A stretch of DNA of 64,000 nucleotides from Pyrocephalus nanus. Lineage: Eukaryota > Chordata > Aves > Passeriformes > Tyrannidae. Made by a program: the position numbers and the translations under genes. The notes under the pieces were generated by a model that did not search any database, was not told the origin of the DNA, and saw only the letters and a list, made by a program, of their open reading frames with translations. This document shows positions 12,401 to 26,445 of this stretch, piece after piece (within the stretch, counting starts at the first letter, position 1; each line of letters opens with the position of its first letter). The stretch lies in contig CM076259.1 of the NCBI GenBank assembly GCA_038380795.1, forward strand, positions 96,273,739-96,337,738. The letters run 5' to 3'.

Positions 12401-15400
12401 GCAGAGCAAATCTACAGCTGAATGGAACTACTGCATCTTTCAGACTGCTCTGATTGTGTGCAAAATTTTGATATGATAAGGAGGAATTATATTGTAATAC
12501 TGTATAATAAACTCTGAGAAATATAATGCAATACAGTCTTCATTATAAAGAAATAATGATCTTCACAGTATTTTGGTACTACTCATAAAAATATACTAAT
12601 GTTTTTGATAAATGCTAGAGTGATTTTACTAGCAGGACTTCACTGTTTCTAATTCAAAATATATTTCATTATTCAGTGAAAAATGTCATTCAGTAAACAA
12701 AAGAAAAAGAGACATGCTTCGGCAAGTTAAATTGAAGCACACTAGACCATAGAGCCAAACTAGCTTATCATGCAAATATAATTACTTTTAAAGACTGTAA
12801 AAGTTCACTAAAAAACTTTATATAGAAATTTCCTGCTTTGCCTCACTTACCAAACAGGATACATTTCAATTGGTGTTTTATACTGAGTTTCTTATACATT
12901 GTGATCTATTGCACTTATTGAAAATAGTTCAGTGAGATTCATCAACCAGGGTTTCTTTCTGTGTTATCTCAGAATTCATAGCTATGCTATTCCTGGCTGT
13001 TGCAATGTTCTCTGGCTGTTGCAACAGTATTACATGAGACACATTTTGTTCTTTGGCTAGAGGTTACAGCCTCTTCCCAGTCTCGCATTTAGCCTTTTCT
13101 ACATTTTCAGCTGTTACAAGTTAAACACAAACAGAAAGAGAATGAGAGAGGACTTTTATTTTTTTTTTTTGCAGTTTTCAGACTGGATATGTAGGATAAA
13201 TTTACAGAATAACGTTTTGGGGTTTTTTAAGAGATTCCTCCATATTCAGTTTGACTAAAGACATGGGAGTGATAATAAAGAGAGTACAAAGCATGAAAAA
13301 TCTGCTCAGAAAGACCATTTTGTAACAACTTCTGATTTGGACAGGTACAACCTTTCTTGTGAAATTGAGTTAAAATAAGAAGAAATGTTCCTCCTGTTCC
13401 TGCAGAAATGAAATGGGAGGATTATCTTGCACTTTTCCTTACCTCTCAGAAGGACTACGTTATGCATACCTTAAGGGGTAGTAAGGGTTACCTTATTAAT
13501 TAGGAGGTGTGCATTATTTACAATGCCATTCTAAGCTTAATTTTTTGTAATATCACATTGAGTGTTAATATTTAAAAGCTGTAAAGTGAATTCATTTGCT
13601 TAAAGAACACTCTCTTGTGAGCACAATATTGTGCTGAGAGGGAAAATGCAGGAGTTGGAGTTAGGTAGCAAAAGCTGGAAAACTTCTGTGAAGCTCTATA
13701 GAACCAGCTTGAAATATGTTTTCTATATTCAAGTTCTCAGTGTGAGAGTTAGGGAATCTAGTTGTTGTCTCTAGCAAACAGAAATGCATTAATTTGTATA
13801 TGACAGACATTTTGGAGTGTAAGTGGTGTCAATACACTTCAGTTTGAAAATGCTGGGCCTTTCTTGTTCGGTCCTCTTAGTGCATCTAAGAAATACAATC
13901 ATCCAGTCATCCACAAAGTAAATTAACAGTTCCGGTTTCCCTGAAGTAGAAAGTATTAGGAATATCTTAAGTACTTGGTATTTTAAAGATCTCTCCTAAT
14001 ATTGCTTTTACTTTCATAATATAAATAAGAAATTCTTTAAAGCCTCATAAGCCTCTTTTTCATTACTTCCTTAGTAATAGGAGAGCAGTTTTTTCAGCAT
14101 GTTCTTTGCCAGTTGGTGAATAAATGCTGTGGTATCTTCACATGTAAACTGTGCAATGTGCTTGTCATACCCAATAGACCTGTTGGCAGAACCCTTGTCT
14201 AGTTTTTTCGTATTCTTTTTGCTTGCAGCCCTGAGGAGCTTTTTCCATTTACAGTTTATTTGCCTTCTCTGTGGGGAACAAAGGACTTAGATGATGCTAC
14301 AGATTAGTAAAGACTCACATTGACCCTGAGAATGCCAGCAGTTATAGTTCCTTTCATTGCTTAACAGGACAAAGGAAGGTAAATTTAATAGAGGCTTGAA
14401 CCAGAATTTACTTCTTTTGCACAACATCTTCAAAGGGAGAGATACTACCATGTGACTGTAACTGTTGTCAAGGAAACATTTTGTTTTCTTACAAAGGAAT
14501 ATCTTTTTTTTAATCAGATCTTATCATACCAATCTCATATCTTTTCTCTGAAAGTAACAGATGAGAAAGAATAAGACAGAAAGAGTAAATATTAGAAACG
14601 GTAAAATTTTCTTATTGTCACAAAAATTTTAGATTTCTAGCTAGAAATAATAGACTTTTTTGTAGTCATAGTAAAATTGATACATGAACACTTTTGTGTT
14701 AGAGAGCCATTCCCCCATTGAAAGACTGTGGTAAATGTCCTATGACATTGACAGTATACACAGAGACTTTCAGTGATCATATCATACTGCTTTTTCTTCA
14801 TATAAAAATAACAACCTCAACATACTGGTCTATTGGATTTAAGATTTCCTGACCTAAATTAGTAATATTTTTAGTGAACAGGGAAAGGTTGAAAGGTTTC
14901 AGTGATCATATAAAGGCAAAGGCATTTAAAGTAGATAATTCGGTATTATTTAAACTTCAGTTTTAATGTCTTCCTGTCAGATATTTTGTCATGCACTTTG
15001 ACATGTACAAAAGAAAAATTTTAAGAGCTAACACTTGAATAGAAAAAGGTATCTGAGTTAAAACAACTGTCTGATATTTTTACATATATTTTTAAAGTTA
15101 TCAGTAGTCAAAACAAATGTAACAACACATGAAAGAATAGATAAAAATGCACTGCAACTTTCAAAAATTAATTTCAGCTTACCAAGTAACATAAAAAGTG
15201 GGTCTTTAACAGTATCTGGAGCATTACACTTCCAAAAATATCTTTAGTTCAGTGCTGGATTTGAGCCTGCAGCATTTTGCATGTTACATTCAGAACATAG
15301 CGCTGATTCATCCCTATTTTAAAATCAGATTTAAATGGCATATGGTGTCTTAGGCAATGTTCTTCAAGGGAAGTAGTTAATACATGCACAACCCATATAG

Positions 15401-16164
15401 ACTATTCGGTGTACCACAGCCTCTAACATCGTATTATTACTCATGGAAAATAAAGCAAAATGTTTGTTTATTAGAGAAATTCCCTGGAAACTTGACTGTC
15501 TAGAGCAAGGTGACTTCTCAGTGTGCCATAAAAGACCATACCACGAAAGGCAGAAGTAATTGTAAAAGAAAACAGTGGACGATCTGAGGATTGGTGCACT
15601 TGGACAGTATTATGCTGGAGGCCAGTGTTGATCTGTGGATGATATGTCTGTACCATGTACTTGCTTCTGAATGAAAGTTCTTATCAGTACTTTAGACAGA
15701 CAACACAACCAGAAATACTCAATTATTAGTGTAACTCTTCTCAGCCTGAGAAAAGTTCACATTGCAGTACAAGCAGTGACCTTTCTGTTGCTTTCAGAGC
15801 TTTTTTTTTGTGGTCTCAAACTATCACAGGACACATAATGCACTGCATTTTTCAAGTATCTTTTGTTAGGACATACAAAGTTTCCTAAAACTAGGGGGAA
15901 AAAAAACCACAACAAAAACCAAACAGTTTTCTGTAATTCGTTTGGCATTTTATTAGCAGGGAAATTTTGTAGATGGATTTGTATGAACAATTTTTGAGAC
16001 TGAAAAAGACTACGTTTCACTAGTAATTTGTTATTATAGTTCTTTCAATGACTTCCTAGTAGAAATGTAGATTTGGTGAAGTAGTATAGAAGAAGTTCTT
16101 ACAGATGTGACATTTTTCAAATTTATTCAAATTTTTACCCCCAAGTTTATTGAAAATAATTTTT

Positions 16165-16374
16165 CAGATTCAGTTCACAGGGAATGTTTGGGCACTGGAA
16201 CAGGCTTCCCAGGGAAGTGGTCACAGCACCAAGCCTGACAGAGTTCAAGAAGTGTTTGGATGATACTCTCAGGCACATGGTGTGACTCTTGGGGATGGTC
16301 CTGTGCATGGCTAAGGGTTAAACTTGATGATCCTTTTGAGTCCTTTTCAACTTAGCATATTCTGTGATTCTGTG
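16165..16374 (+). mobile_element. CR1 LINE fragment, 3' end
   Basis: A severely 5'-truncated CR1 copy. One frame still reads HWNRLPREVVTAPSLTEFK and then a stop, the typical end of CR1 ORF2. It is followed by the short 3' UTR (ggatggtcctgtgcatggct and onward) and ends in two ATTCTGTG octamers at 16359..16374. The left boundary is approximate. It lies within the last STS intron in the same orientation as the gene. Confidence 0.88.
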
Positions 16375-17095
16375 TTATTAAGGAGAAATTTTAGGGTCCC
16401 TAAAATTTAGTGGTACTCTAATGCAAACATTTCTGAGACTCACTTACTTACTCCTCTTCAAGACTGAAATTTTTAAATCAAAATAGATGTTTGCCATTCA
16501 TAGTAGTAGGGTAAGTTAGAAATCATGGTGCAGTCACAACATTAAAAGTCAATAAGACCATAAAACCCCAATAAAGATCATGATAATTTAGCACTTAGAA
16601 TTAGCACTAGTGCAATAAAGGGTGACCCTTTTAATAATAAGAAATATTAGTCATCCTTAAGATAATTTTGTCATTACCAAGAGTGTGCTAATTTTTCATG
16701 TACAACCTGTTACCTGTCTGTTGTACATCAATTTTTAAAAGGTATTATATCATAGAAGCAATATTCTCAATCACCTTACATGCTTATTGAAAAGAGTAGA
16801 GTCTTCAAACTCCACAGAGTCTTCAAGATTAAATTAATTATATTACCTGGACTCGCTTCAATGCCATAGGATGTCATACAAACAGCTTTTCCATCTGTAG
16901 CTCTTATCCACCTGTATGGTCCTGTTCGGTGACAAAGGGAGACTGAATGTCATTATAGTTACCTAAGCATTAGTTCTTATCCTTGACAGCAAAACTACGT
17001 AGCTAGCAAAGCTTTATAGTTTGGGCTCAACAATGTCTTGAGCTACTGTACTGTTGGTGATTCCAGTTTAAATTCTCTACTCTAGATCTTTTTTC

Positions 17096-17150
17096 TTTTT
17101 TTTTTTTTTTTTAATAGAATTGCCATTTTTGAAGATTTTAGTTGATTCAC

Positions 17151-17181
<31 letters not shown>
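17096..17181. repeat. Two poly(T) tracts (T17 and T28)
   Basis: T runs at 17096..17112 and 17154..17181 are separated by 41 bp of ordinary sequence. The second is followed by aaacag. Simple sequence inside the last STS intron; no element body recognised. Confidence 0.85.
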
Positions 17182-17185
<4 letters not shown>

Positions 17186-18600
17186 AGTCAAAGTGCCCCT
17201 CCTATACCTACCCAGTTTCAAGCTACAAATACTTTATTATGTTCCAATAGGCAGCACTGTTAATAAATTGCTTGGTGGAGCTGCTAAAATAGTATCCTGA
17301 TACATATGCACAAAGTTAGAGAGAGGGAATAGCAGAGTATAAATGATATCATGAAGATTTTGACTTTAGCACTACAAAAGTATGAGGCAGTTGTGAGTGA
17401 ATAATGTACAAGATGTTGTGAGTAAGTAAATGTACCTGAGTGAAGAATTACTTATTCTCTAAAAACGGTTTATCAACACTCTCTGGAATTTCTTTTAGAT
17501 GCACTTTTCTCCAGTTCTAGAACACTCTGAGAAACATTAAAATTAAGACTCTTATGATCAGAGTGCCTTAGAACTGCAAAACCTTTAGTCCCACTAGGAT
17601 GAGGGTCCGATTTTTCCTGCAACCGGTCATGGAGGCACTTGCATGCACTTTCCTGACTTCACTTTTGTATCTCTCAGATTATCCCAACCTTCAGCCAAAT
17701 GGGGATGTTGCAACTACATTGCTGTTTGGTTTTGATCAGCTGTTACTTTTTTGTCCTTGACGTGGTTAAATTGTATTCCAGGAAAATGCAATTTCTACCT
17801 ACAGTATATAGTTTTTAAGGCATTTATATGAAAATGGGTTTTGCTGTAGCAAAACCTCTCTGTTTTATCCAGCATACCTAACTCAGAAGTTCAAAAAATG
17901 CTTTTTTAATATATATATCTGCATCGTGTGCTCTATACAATATCATGGTTTTATTGTCTGATTTCTCAAAGCCTGATCCTCAAACTTAATTTTGATTCAT
18001 AAGTATTATATAAAAGTTTAAAGTTATGAGTTTCACCTATAGAGGATGATATTGCTAGTTCTATAATACTGGGTGGTGGATTGCTTGTAGTATTTATAGC
18101 TGACAATGATTTTTTGACTCTGAAAGGCAGTGCAATTGCTACTAAAACCAATTTTCATCTTAGAGCCAGAGGCTCTAAGATCATACATCTTTATGACTCA
18201 GAACCAACTGTAGCTCATGAGCGTTCAGGTCAGTTTTCAAAAAGCAACTTACAAGAAAGTCTGGGATAAACAAAACTTATCTTTTGTTTTCCAGATGAAA
18301 TCAGTTTCATCATTGAGTACTATCTGTAAGTATGCTGTAAAGGCATGAGCTTATGTGCAAGTATGTGGAGAAATAGATGTTTCACAGAAGTGAAGATGGT
18401 TTGAATTATGCTGTGAGAGGGAAGTTTTTGCCCTAAAGCTTGGAATTTGCTGGAAAAAAAACACAAATATGATTTGGAAGAATTTATCCTAACAGAGTTG
18501 GTCAGCATAAGAAGAACAAAGCTAGAATCAAGCAAATGACGGAGACAAGAAAGTGTAACTATTGTGTTGTGCTGAAACGGAGGTTTTGAATAGCCGAATT

Positions 18601-18626
18601 GTTTTTGTTTGTTTGTTTGTTTGTTT
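18601..18626. repeat. (GTTT)n microsatellite
   Basis: About six copies of GTTT, the first with one extra T. A 14-bp direct repeat (agtaaaatttaatc) lies about 200 bp further on, at 18819..18832 and 18840..18853. Confidence 0.8.
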
Positions 18627-21600
18627 AACAAATATGGAAAGCATATAGAATTCTGTTTGGAGTCCTGTTTGCAGTGGTCACTTTTAAACTTTGAAGGAAA
18701 ACTTTGAGACTTCATACGTTATTTTGATTTTCATTTTCTATTTTTTTCTTTTGAGTCTGGAAAAGAAGGTTAGTGATCTGATGCGTTCTTTAGCTGTAGA
18801 AAATAAGAGACTTGAAATAGTAAAATTTAATCCATTTATAGTAAAATTTAATCAATTATGAAAAAATGGATTACGATACTTTAAATATTTGGATTATGAT
18901 ATTTGAGTTCATCAAAATTAGCAATATTTACAGGTTTTTATAACAACTAAAATTATTCTATTGAATGTCATACTTTGACAGTTTTCAGGTTTATCCTGAA
19001 AATCTTGCAAAATGCATTAATAGGCTTATCTTAACACAAGAGTAAGTAGTGAGCTCAAATGCCTCAGTTCAGTTTCACGGTCAGTGGAAACATAATCAGT
19101 CAGTGGATAGAAAAGCAACTGGGAATTGCAAAAAAACTGTACAAGAATACATGTTGTTTGCTCATATGGTTCAGTTCATTCAACTCTGCTCTGGTAGAGC
19201 GGTTAGATCATTTAGAAATTCTGGTGATCTTGAGAATGCCAAGTAGCTCCTAACAGCAGGAAACAAAAAGCTGGCTTAGAAAACCATGCTGCTATTCACA
19301 GAGAGGCTGTAATAATCAAAATGCTTTAACTGGATTTTGGAACCTGATAGTAAATAGATTATACAAAGACTGTAGCTCCTGACCTGATCATTATTAAAGG
19401 TCTCTTTTTCTTATCCCTTTTATGTGCCAAAATATTTGAGGTCTCCAGATAGGAAGTGTTTGAATATCTGCCAATGCTTTTAAATAATGATGACATACTG
19501 ATTTGTGGAAAAAAAACCAAAACATGCCAAACCAAAACAACAACCGTGAACTAAGTTCTGAGAAGTATATTTGAATGTTTAGCAACTAGCCAGTTGAAAT
19601 AAAGAAAAGTGAATGTACCACTTTTATTTCACAAAATATTTTTGAGTACACATCTTTCAAAGCATTTAATCCAGTTGTAAGTAAACGAGAAAGACGTTTG
19701 TATCCTAAAGACAGAAAATATGAAAAAATTACCATATTACTCTCTTTAACACAGCTTAAATGTGGAAAAAAAATCTTTTAATTAAGAAAATTCAGTATAA
19801 ATTATTTGCTGCAAAGGATTATTCCATTAGTGGATATTTTTCAAACTTAAGATGCTGGCAAAGGACAATATCTATATGTCAAACTTGATAAATATCTCTT
19901 ATTGCTATGGCATGGAAGAGTCAGCACCAGGTTTCTACCTCATTATCATGTGAACCTCAGAGGCTGGCTGAGTCTATTAATGCAATCTCTGCCTGGACAC
20001 ACAAGAACAGTTCCCATGACAATTATACTTGGTCTTTTTTAACCAATTTCAAGCAATTTGTTCACTTTGTGGACTAAATGGACCTCAGATATATCCTTGC
20101 CACTCTACATTGTTAGATTTTATATTTTGGTTGCGACATATTTGCAAAAGCTGTATGAGAACATATTTGTCTTGAGCAGGTAGAGGAGGACCTTTAGGAA
20201 GGCTTAGAATGTCTGCATTCTTGGTCATGCAGGGATCTGTACAGCTGTGTAATATGTCTGTATAGGGGCATCTTATTGCCTCTCTAAGAAATTTTGATCT
20301 GTTCTTGGGGACACAGTTGTGGAAGCAGAGAACCTTTTTTGCATTTAACTTTTTTGGTCTTTTTGTGTTAGATTGGTGAGAAGAAAGTAGTGATCAAAAG
20401 TTCTGAAGTTAAAACTAGACAGACGTGAGATTCAGCAGGACAGGAAGACCTTTCAAAGTGGAGGTGAAGATCTGGATGATAGAAAATTTGTTTAGCAAGT
20501 CCATCTGCCTGGCTCAACTCCCATTTGAATGCGGTTTGTTTGGAAGGTTTCCTATTCTCTAATCCTAACTAAATTTCAGGTGCCTTTTTATGTCTACATA
20601 GTCCAAGTGCCAAAATCTCAGGAATACTGACTCATTATCATTAAAGAGACAGAGTTTAAGTTTTGGCATGTTCAGACTGAATGAGAGCTAGATAGAGACT
20701 TCTTTGGAAATGTAAGAGAAACTATATCTTTATTAATGACAAAATAAGATTGAGGTAAATGTCTGTGAGTGTGCAGTGTGCTATAGTATGAAGCAGGGAT
20801 CACTGCAAACCACTGCTGAATGCTAAATCAAACCTCTTTTACAGCTGAAAATCATTTATGTAATCCATTTTGTTTTCCGTTGCAATGGATGGGGAATTTA
20901 TGTATGGTTATTTGCCTTGTGAAGAATAATATAAAAATGCATAGAAGAAGGGACCATGAATACAAAAAAACCACATTTCCTGGTCTTTCCTTGTACCATT
21001 ACTATTGTCATGGACCTTATAAAGAGTATTTTGACAAAGAAACTAGCTAAAATTGAAAAATGAAGGCTGAGTTTGCAGAACTGTGAATTAAAAATTTAAT
21101 ATAAGTTTCAACAGTCAAAAACCACTACCAGTATGCAGATGTTTGCATTTCACAATATCCTTTGAGTGCTGTCATCACTCTTAACTGCAGTGAGGAGGAA
21201 GGGCATATATAAAATTTATATCTGTCATGTAATGCCAAAAGCACTTTCAGTAGTTCTGAGGAAGTACAATGTCTAACTGAATGACTTCAGTCTGCAAGCT
21301 GTTTTATATTCTATTTATATATATTACTTCTTAGAATAAAGGGTTAGAGCCCTAAAAGAAAACCATAATGTATGGCAACATACCCTTAGACCAGTAGAAA
21401 GATGTAGGATTTCACACTCAAGGATGAAGCTTTCTTTGTTTAGGCCATCTTTGTAACTGTCTTACTTAGCAGAGCTTGGACCTCATAGTGCCACGATAAA
21501 TAATAGTAAGTGTTGTATTAAGTTTATGAGATAAGTGCCCTCTTCAAAGATACTTTGGGGCATGCTAGAATTATTGCATTTAATTATATAATTAGTTAAA

Positions 21601-23224
21601 AATAGAAGATCAAGTCAAAGAGAACAAACATTGTCTCTACCACCTCATTCACACCAGTGGTGGGTGTGACCACAACCGACTTCAACTGTGCTTCAGAGGC
21701 TAGAGGGAAAAAACAACCACCAGAATTCCTTTTGGTGCTCATGTATCATGAAAAAACCCTCAAATCCCCCCCCACCTTTTGTGACCCATGAAAATGATTG
21801 GCTAGATGTTTTAAGTCATTTTTAGGAGAGATATCAGACACTGCCTGAAGTTCTAGCAATTTTGTCTTTTTTTTTACACAAAAATCTGTAAGGTAATATA
21901 GGACAGAAAATGAAGAACAATGGCTCCATTGCTGCTTCCTTCTAGTTTGAGATGAACTCACTCCACAGCAGATAACATCTCTGCTGAGCACTCTGGACAT
22001 TGTGTAGGAGTATACTATACTAATGAACCCCTCCAGGAGGCTCAAGCCCTGGGAAGAGCTTTGTTTAAACCCTGCACCCAGGACCATGCATCACATAGCT
22101 CAAAACCACCTGGACTTACCTGGATATACTAAGCAATATGTCATTTTACATATCCATGTAGATTTCAGAAGAAGAAAAGGCAACAAGATTTTACCAGTGA
22201 AATGCTGAGTAACTGAGAAATTTATGTGTGAGGGTAGAGGATGTTGCTAAACAGACATGAGTTTAATCTTCAGGGAGGTAAGAAGTGAAAACTGAACACT
22301 GATTTTTCTGCAAGGTAGAGTTGTCCAGTGAAAAGGCACTTATCTTGGACTTGGTAAAACTTGATTAAGGTTTCTTCTTCCTATAGACCTTCATACAACA
22401 TTAAATCAATCCTTCACAGTATATCCATTAGTATCAGTGTAGCAAAGAAATAAAACAGTTTTTATTAACTGTTTTATTAGGCAGTAGCACAGATGGCCAA
22501 ATAAATAATTTACTCATTTTTTCCCTCAAATAGTTTGAAGTAGGAGATTTGATGGAAGTTGAGGAACATGTGTAGACAATGTAGACATTGCTTAAACAAG
22601 TAGTAGAGCGCACAGCAGCTTCAGTCATAGAATAATTGTACATTTCTAAATTTAAGCATGAGGTTATTATTTGTGTTCTTAAGCTAAGATAGAAATACTT
22701 TGTTGAACTGAAGGCAAACAAGATTAAATCATCAGTAAATTCACAGAGATTTTAACATTCACTTCAGTGCATTACAACTCTGCAAAAGGTGTAGAAATGG
22801 AATTTAAAACAGAAATATGAGGGATGGGACAAACCAGATGAACTCTGAAACAATTATTTGCACCAAAATCTTACTTAAATGCCAGAAAAAGTTTGTGAAG
22901 GATTTGTATTTGAAAAAGTTAGTAGATAAGACACTAAGTGAAAGGAGGGTGCCAATAAAATTTCTTTGTCTTCCGCAATAAAGGAAATGAATGATAGTAG
23001 CACAAAAGTTATAATAGAAGATACTATGCATCAAGAGAGGCCTTTTTAAAAAATACATTGTAGGGAACAATTGTGCAGTGGCAGGAGGATGAATTAGATG
23101 ACAAAAAGAAAATTCACTTGAAATACCTGAAATGAGATTTTGTTCTTACTTGCTACAACTGGAACAAAGCAAACTGTACTTTTATATGAGCAAGTAAAGG
23201 TGACTCAAACAGAATTGTAAGTGA

Positions 23225-23640
23225 CTCCAGCACTGCCTGTGCCTTTATTGACAGAACAATGTCTTCCAGCACCTGAGCAGAATGAGCAGAGCTGGGTGTT
23301 GGTAACAGGGTCCACAATAGTTGCAGTGTAGGCAAAGTGATGAGTCAGGTTCCAGGCCTACCCAGGGAGTACAGTCAGGAGCAGGAGGAGATAAAAGCAA
23401 AGATAGAGCTGGAAGAAAGGCCTAGGGCCATCCACAGAACAGGGCTGGTATCTGGCATTTCTGCTGCACCACTCAGGCAGGGTCTGACGGCATCAGGCTG
23501 AGCTGAAATTGGAATCCTGGTCTATGGGCAGAGTGCATGGATGAAGGTCCATCCAAGGGCTGGGCAGGGCCAGTGAGGCTTTTTGGTGCCCTCAGGACTC
23601 TTGACCTGGATTTTTAGAAAACTCTGAGGATAGTGATGAC
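23225..23640. repeat. GC-richer island, possible old unclassified repeat
   Basis: About 400 bp of clearly higher GC than the flanks, rich in CAG, AGG and CTGG words, with no long open frame and no splice-bounded exon recognised. The texture resembles decayed LTR or unclassified interspersed repeats of bird genomes, but I cannot name a family. Confidence 0.3.
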
Positions 23641-25206
23641 AACATCTACATGTGTGCAGTGTAAACACCTGCAGCTGAGCTAACCTGAGCTAATCACTCT
23701 CATCAGAAGAGAAACAAGCACTCTTCTCACTCTAAACATCTCTAACAAAGTTAAGAAGCAGATAAGTATAGGCTGGTAACTAACTTACATAAAGACCTGC
23801 AAGTACAGTGATCCAAAATTAGGTAAGGTTACCAGATTGTCAGATTGCGTACTAAGTAGCAACACAGTGATGAGCAATAAATCCTGCTTAGTACCATGAA
23901 TTTAGAATTAGAGATGCCTTGTCACCTTTTCTAAAGTTTGAAAAATAGTATTATTGTGCTTGGTGTCAGGAAGGACACTATTGGAGTCTTTTGAAGTTGA
24001 CTGGGAATTTTAGGCTCATGTAATTTATTTAGTGTCTTCTTTTCTTTTAAATCAAGAAAGGTTCAAAAAAGAGCCTCTACAAATACAGACAAATAAGATA
24101 GCCATTAGGTGTAATAAAATACAAGGAGTGAATTGGTTTTGTAGCACAGAGCAGCTTTTTGTCCATGCCTCGGTGTCATGAGAGGACTGACAAGAACGGT
24201 CAGAAAAGAAAAATATTGAAATGTAGGTCCTGATTTGAGTTGCACTGTCATAAATATCTTTCAAATCTAATTAAGAAAGTGCCACTTCCTTTGCTTGTTC
24301 AATTTTCCTTTTAACACAAGACTAAAACAGTCATTTACCTTGTCAATTGATTATCAGATCTCTGAGCATCTCTTTATTCCTTCTTACAGGATATGTTTGT
24401 GATAGAGCAGCTCTTAATGTGGAGGCATAGGTGTCCCTCCACAGAATCAATTAAAAAACTTCATTAAGTCTCATTAAATCCCATTCCTTGTCATAGGCTT
24501 TTGTCTTAATAGCAACACACATTGACAAGGTAACCTACCAAAGAAATTGCACAAAAACTTGTAGCAATAATAAGTAACAAGTTTCCATAAATACATAGAA
24601 ATATCTGTTACTGATATTTAGACTTTTGAAAGTTATAAGTTTACAGCAGTTTTTTCTTGAGATTGTCTCGAGATTTCCTCAACAGTAGAAGGTAAATGCT
24701 GCACACCACTTTTCTGTATTTGAGGGTGACCGTGCATGAAAAACACTGAAAAGTAGTTGGCCTGATACGGATTTGTGCCAGTTCTCTACTGAAAAACTTA
24801 GAGAGCATCAAGTATCTAATTCACATTATGTAGGTCACAGAAGAAAATTCACTTTTCATTTAGTAGTAACTCATGAGTCTTCAGGTTACTTACAACACAT
24901 TTTTGTTGTACAGAGAGCAGACCCTTTCTCCCCTCTGAACTGTGTCCTTTTACCATATTTTCATCCTTTCACATCTTTTTATTCCCCTTTCTCTCCTTAT
25001 TTCTGAACTTCTAGTGTCAGTGATAGTGAATCTCCTTCTGATCCTCTTAATTGAGCAAATCTCTTTTGTAACTGCAGAAGCTGTAATAAACTCTGACCCT
25101 CTTGAGGGTTTTCTGGTCATTTGCCTTTTGTTTTTCAGTCTCACAAGTTCTTGCACTTCCACTGTTCTCTGTAGAGAAGCCTCTTATTTTAGAAACGGTT
25201 TTGCTT

Positions 25207-25291
25207 TTTGGTTGTTGGGGGTTTTTTGTTTTGTTTTATTTTGTGTGTGTTTTGTTTTGGGTTTTTGTGTGTGTGTGTGTGCAAGGGTTTT
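25207..25291. repeat. T/G-rich tract with (TG)8
   Basis: TTTTG-type low-complexity sequence containing (GT)n at about 25242..25250 and (TG)8 at 25266..25281. The 121-codon and 79-codon open frames that run through here are composed mainly of F, V, L and C because of the T-rich composition. Confidence 0.8.
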
Positions 25292-26358
25292 TTCTTATTG
25301 TTGTTGATTTCTTTTTAAATCTTTATAGTATCTTTCTTTAGTCCTTGTTTTCTTCTTTGACAATATCAAGGAGAAATATCTTTTTGCACTGCCTGAAACA
25401 TCTGAGTCACATATTATTGTTTCTTGCTGAAGTCCATTACAACCTTTTCATCTACGAGATTACTGAAGATATTTTGTTTCCCCTGCTTCCTAACTTGCTT
25501 TTTGAGCATCATCTTCACTCTTTGTTTGCCCCCATTGTTTATCTTCCTCTCTCTCTCTACCTTGTCTTGCTCATTTCATGGAGGCACCACAATTAAGAAA
25601 AGCTTCCAAAAAATCTCAATTTTCTCTCTCAGATCCCTTGTTTGTGTTCAGTATTTCAACTGCAACAGCTGGAGGAAGCAGAAAAGCATCAAATGTCATT
25701 TACCTAAACTATCTCATTCAGTACTTTAATTTGCTATCTTGATCCTCATATCTGAGCAGCTGCAGCTGAATTTGGGTGACAGAGTATGGACATATTATTT
25801 GGTAAGTGTGAAATAATGTAACTGATGAAGGAGAGAAAAGCATTTCTAGCATGAATAGACACCATGAAACGGTTTATATAAAGCTCAAGAAAATTGACCT
25901 AATCATCTGATACACATTTCTGCTAACAATATTTTAGGTAAGAAAGTGTTCCCCCTGACAAGCATGACAAATACTGTTACAGTATTTTCTTGCCTTTGCT
26001 CTGCTCTGTGTCAGTGGCAGCAGAGTTATTGTTAGGTTCAGGCAGAGCTATTTATACCTTGGGATTTGCAGCTTTCCCCTACCTACTGTGGGAGAGACAC
26101 ACACAAATAAAGGGAAGGAAAAAAAAATGCTGTCCTTTAAAAAAATATTTGCCCTATTCCTAATCATAGTGAGAACAAAAAACCAACTTACTATTGCAGT
26201 TGGTTAAGTTGAAATGGGGACTGTTTTTTAAATTTCTGCCTTTTGTCTTATTTGCACTTCCCTTTCTCCTGGTTTAGACTGCAAGCTAAGGGGCAGGAAT
26301 GGCTGCAACAGGGAAGGTACAAGCCAAACCTCCTGTACACCAATCCAACAAACCATTC

Positions 26359-26445
26359 TTATTTAAAAAAAAAAGAGGAAAAAAACCAAAACAACAAAAC
26401 CTAAAAATTCCCTCAACAAACAAAACCCAAAAAATCCAAAATTAT
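26359..26445. repeat. A-rich low-complexity tract
   Basis: A-rich sequence with interspersed C (AAAAACC, AACAAAAC, AAAACCC). Simple sequence; no gene. Confidence 0.7.

Noticed and set aside
18320..18715. 131-codon minus-strand frame
   Set aside because: It crosses the (GTTT)n microsatellite (read as KQTNKQTNK) inside the STS intron, and no domain is recognisable.
24942..25596. Overlapping 79-121 codon frames rich in F, L, S and V
   Set aside because: They follow T-rich low-complexity sequence. The hydrophobic character is compositional and no domain is recognisable.
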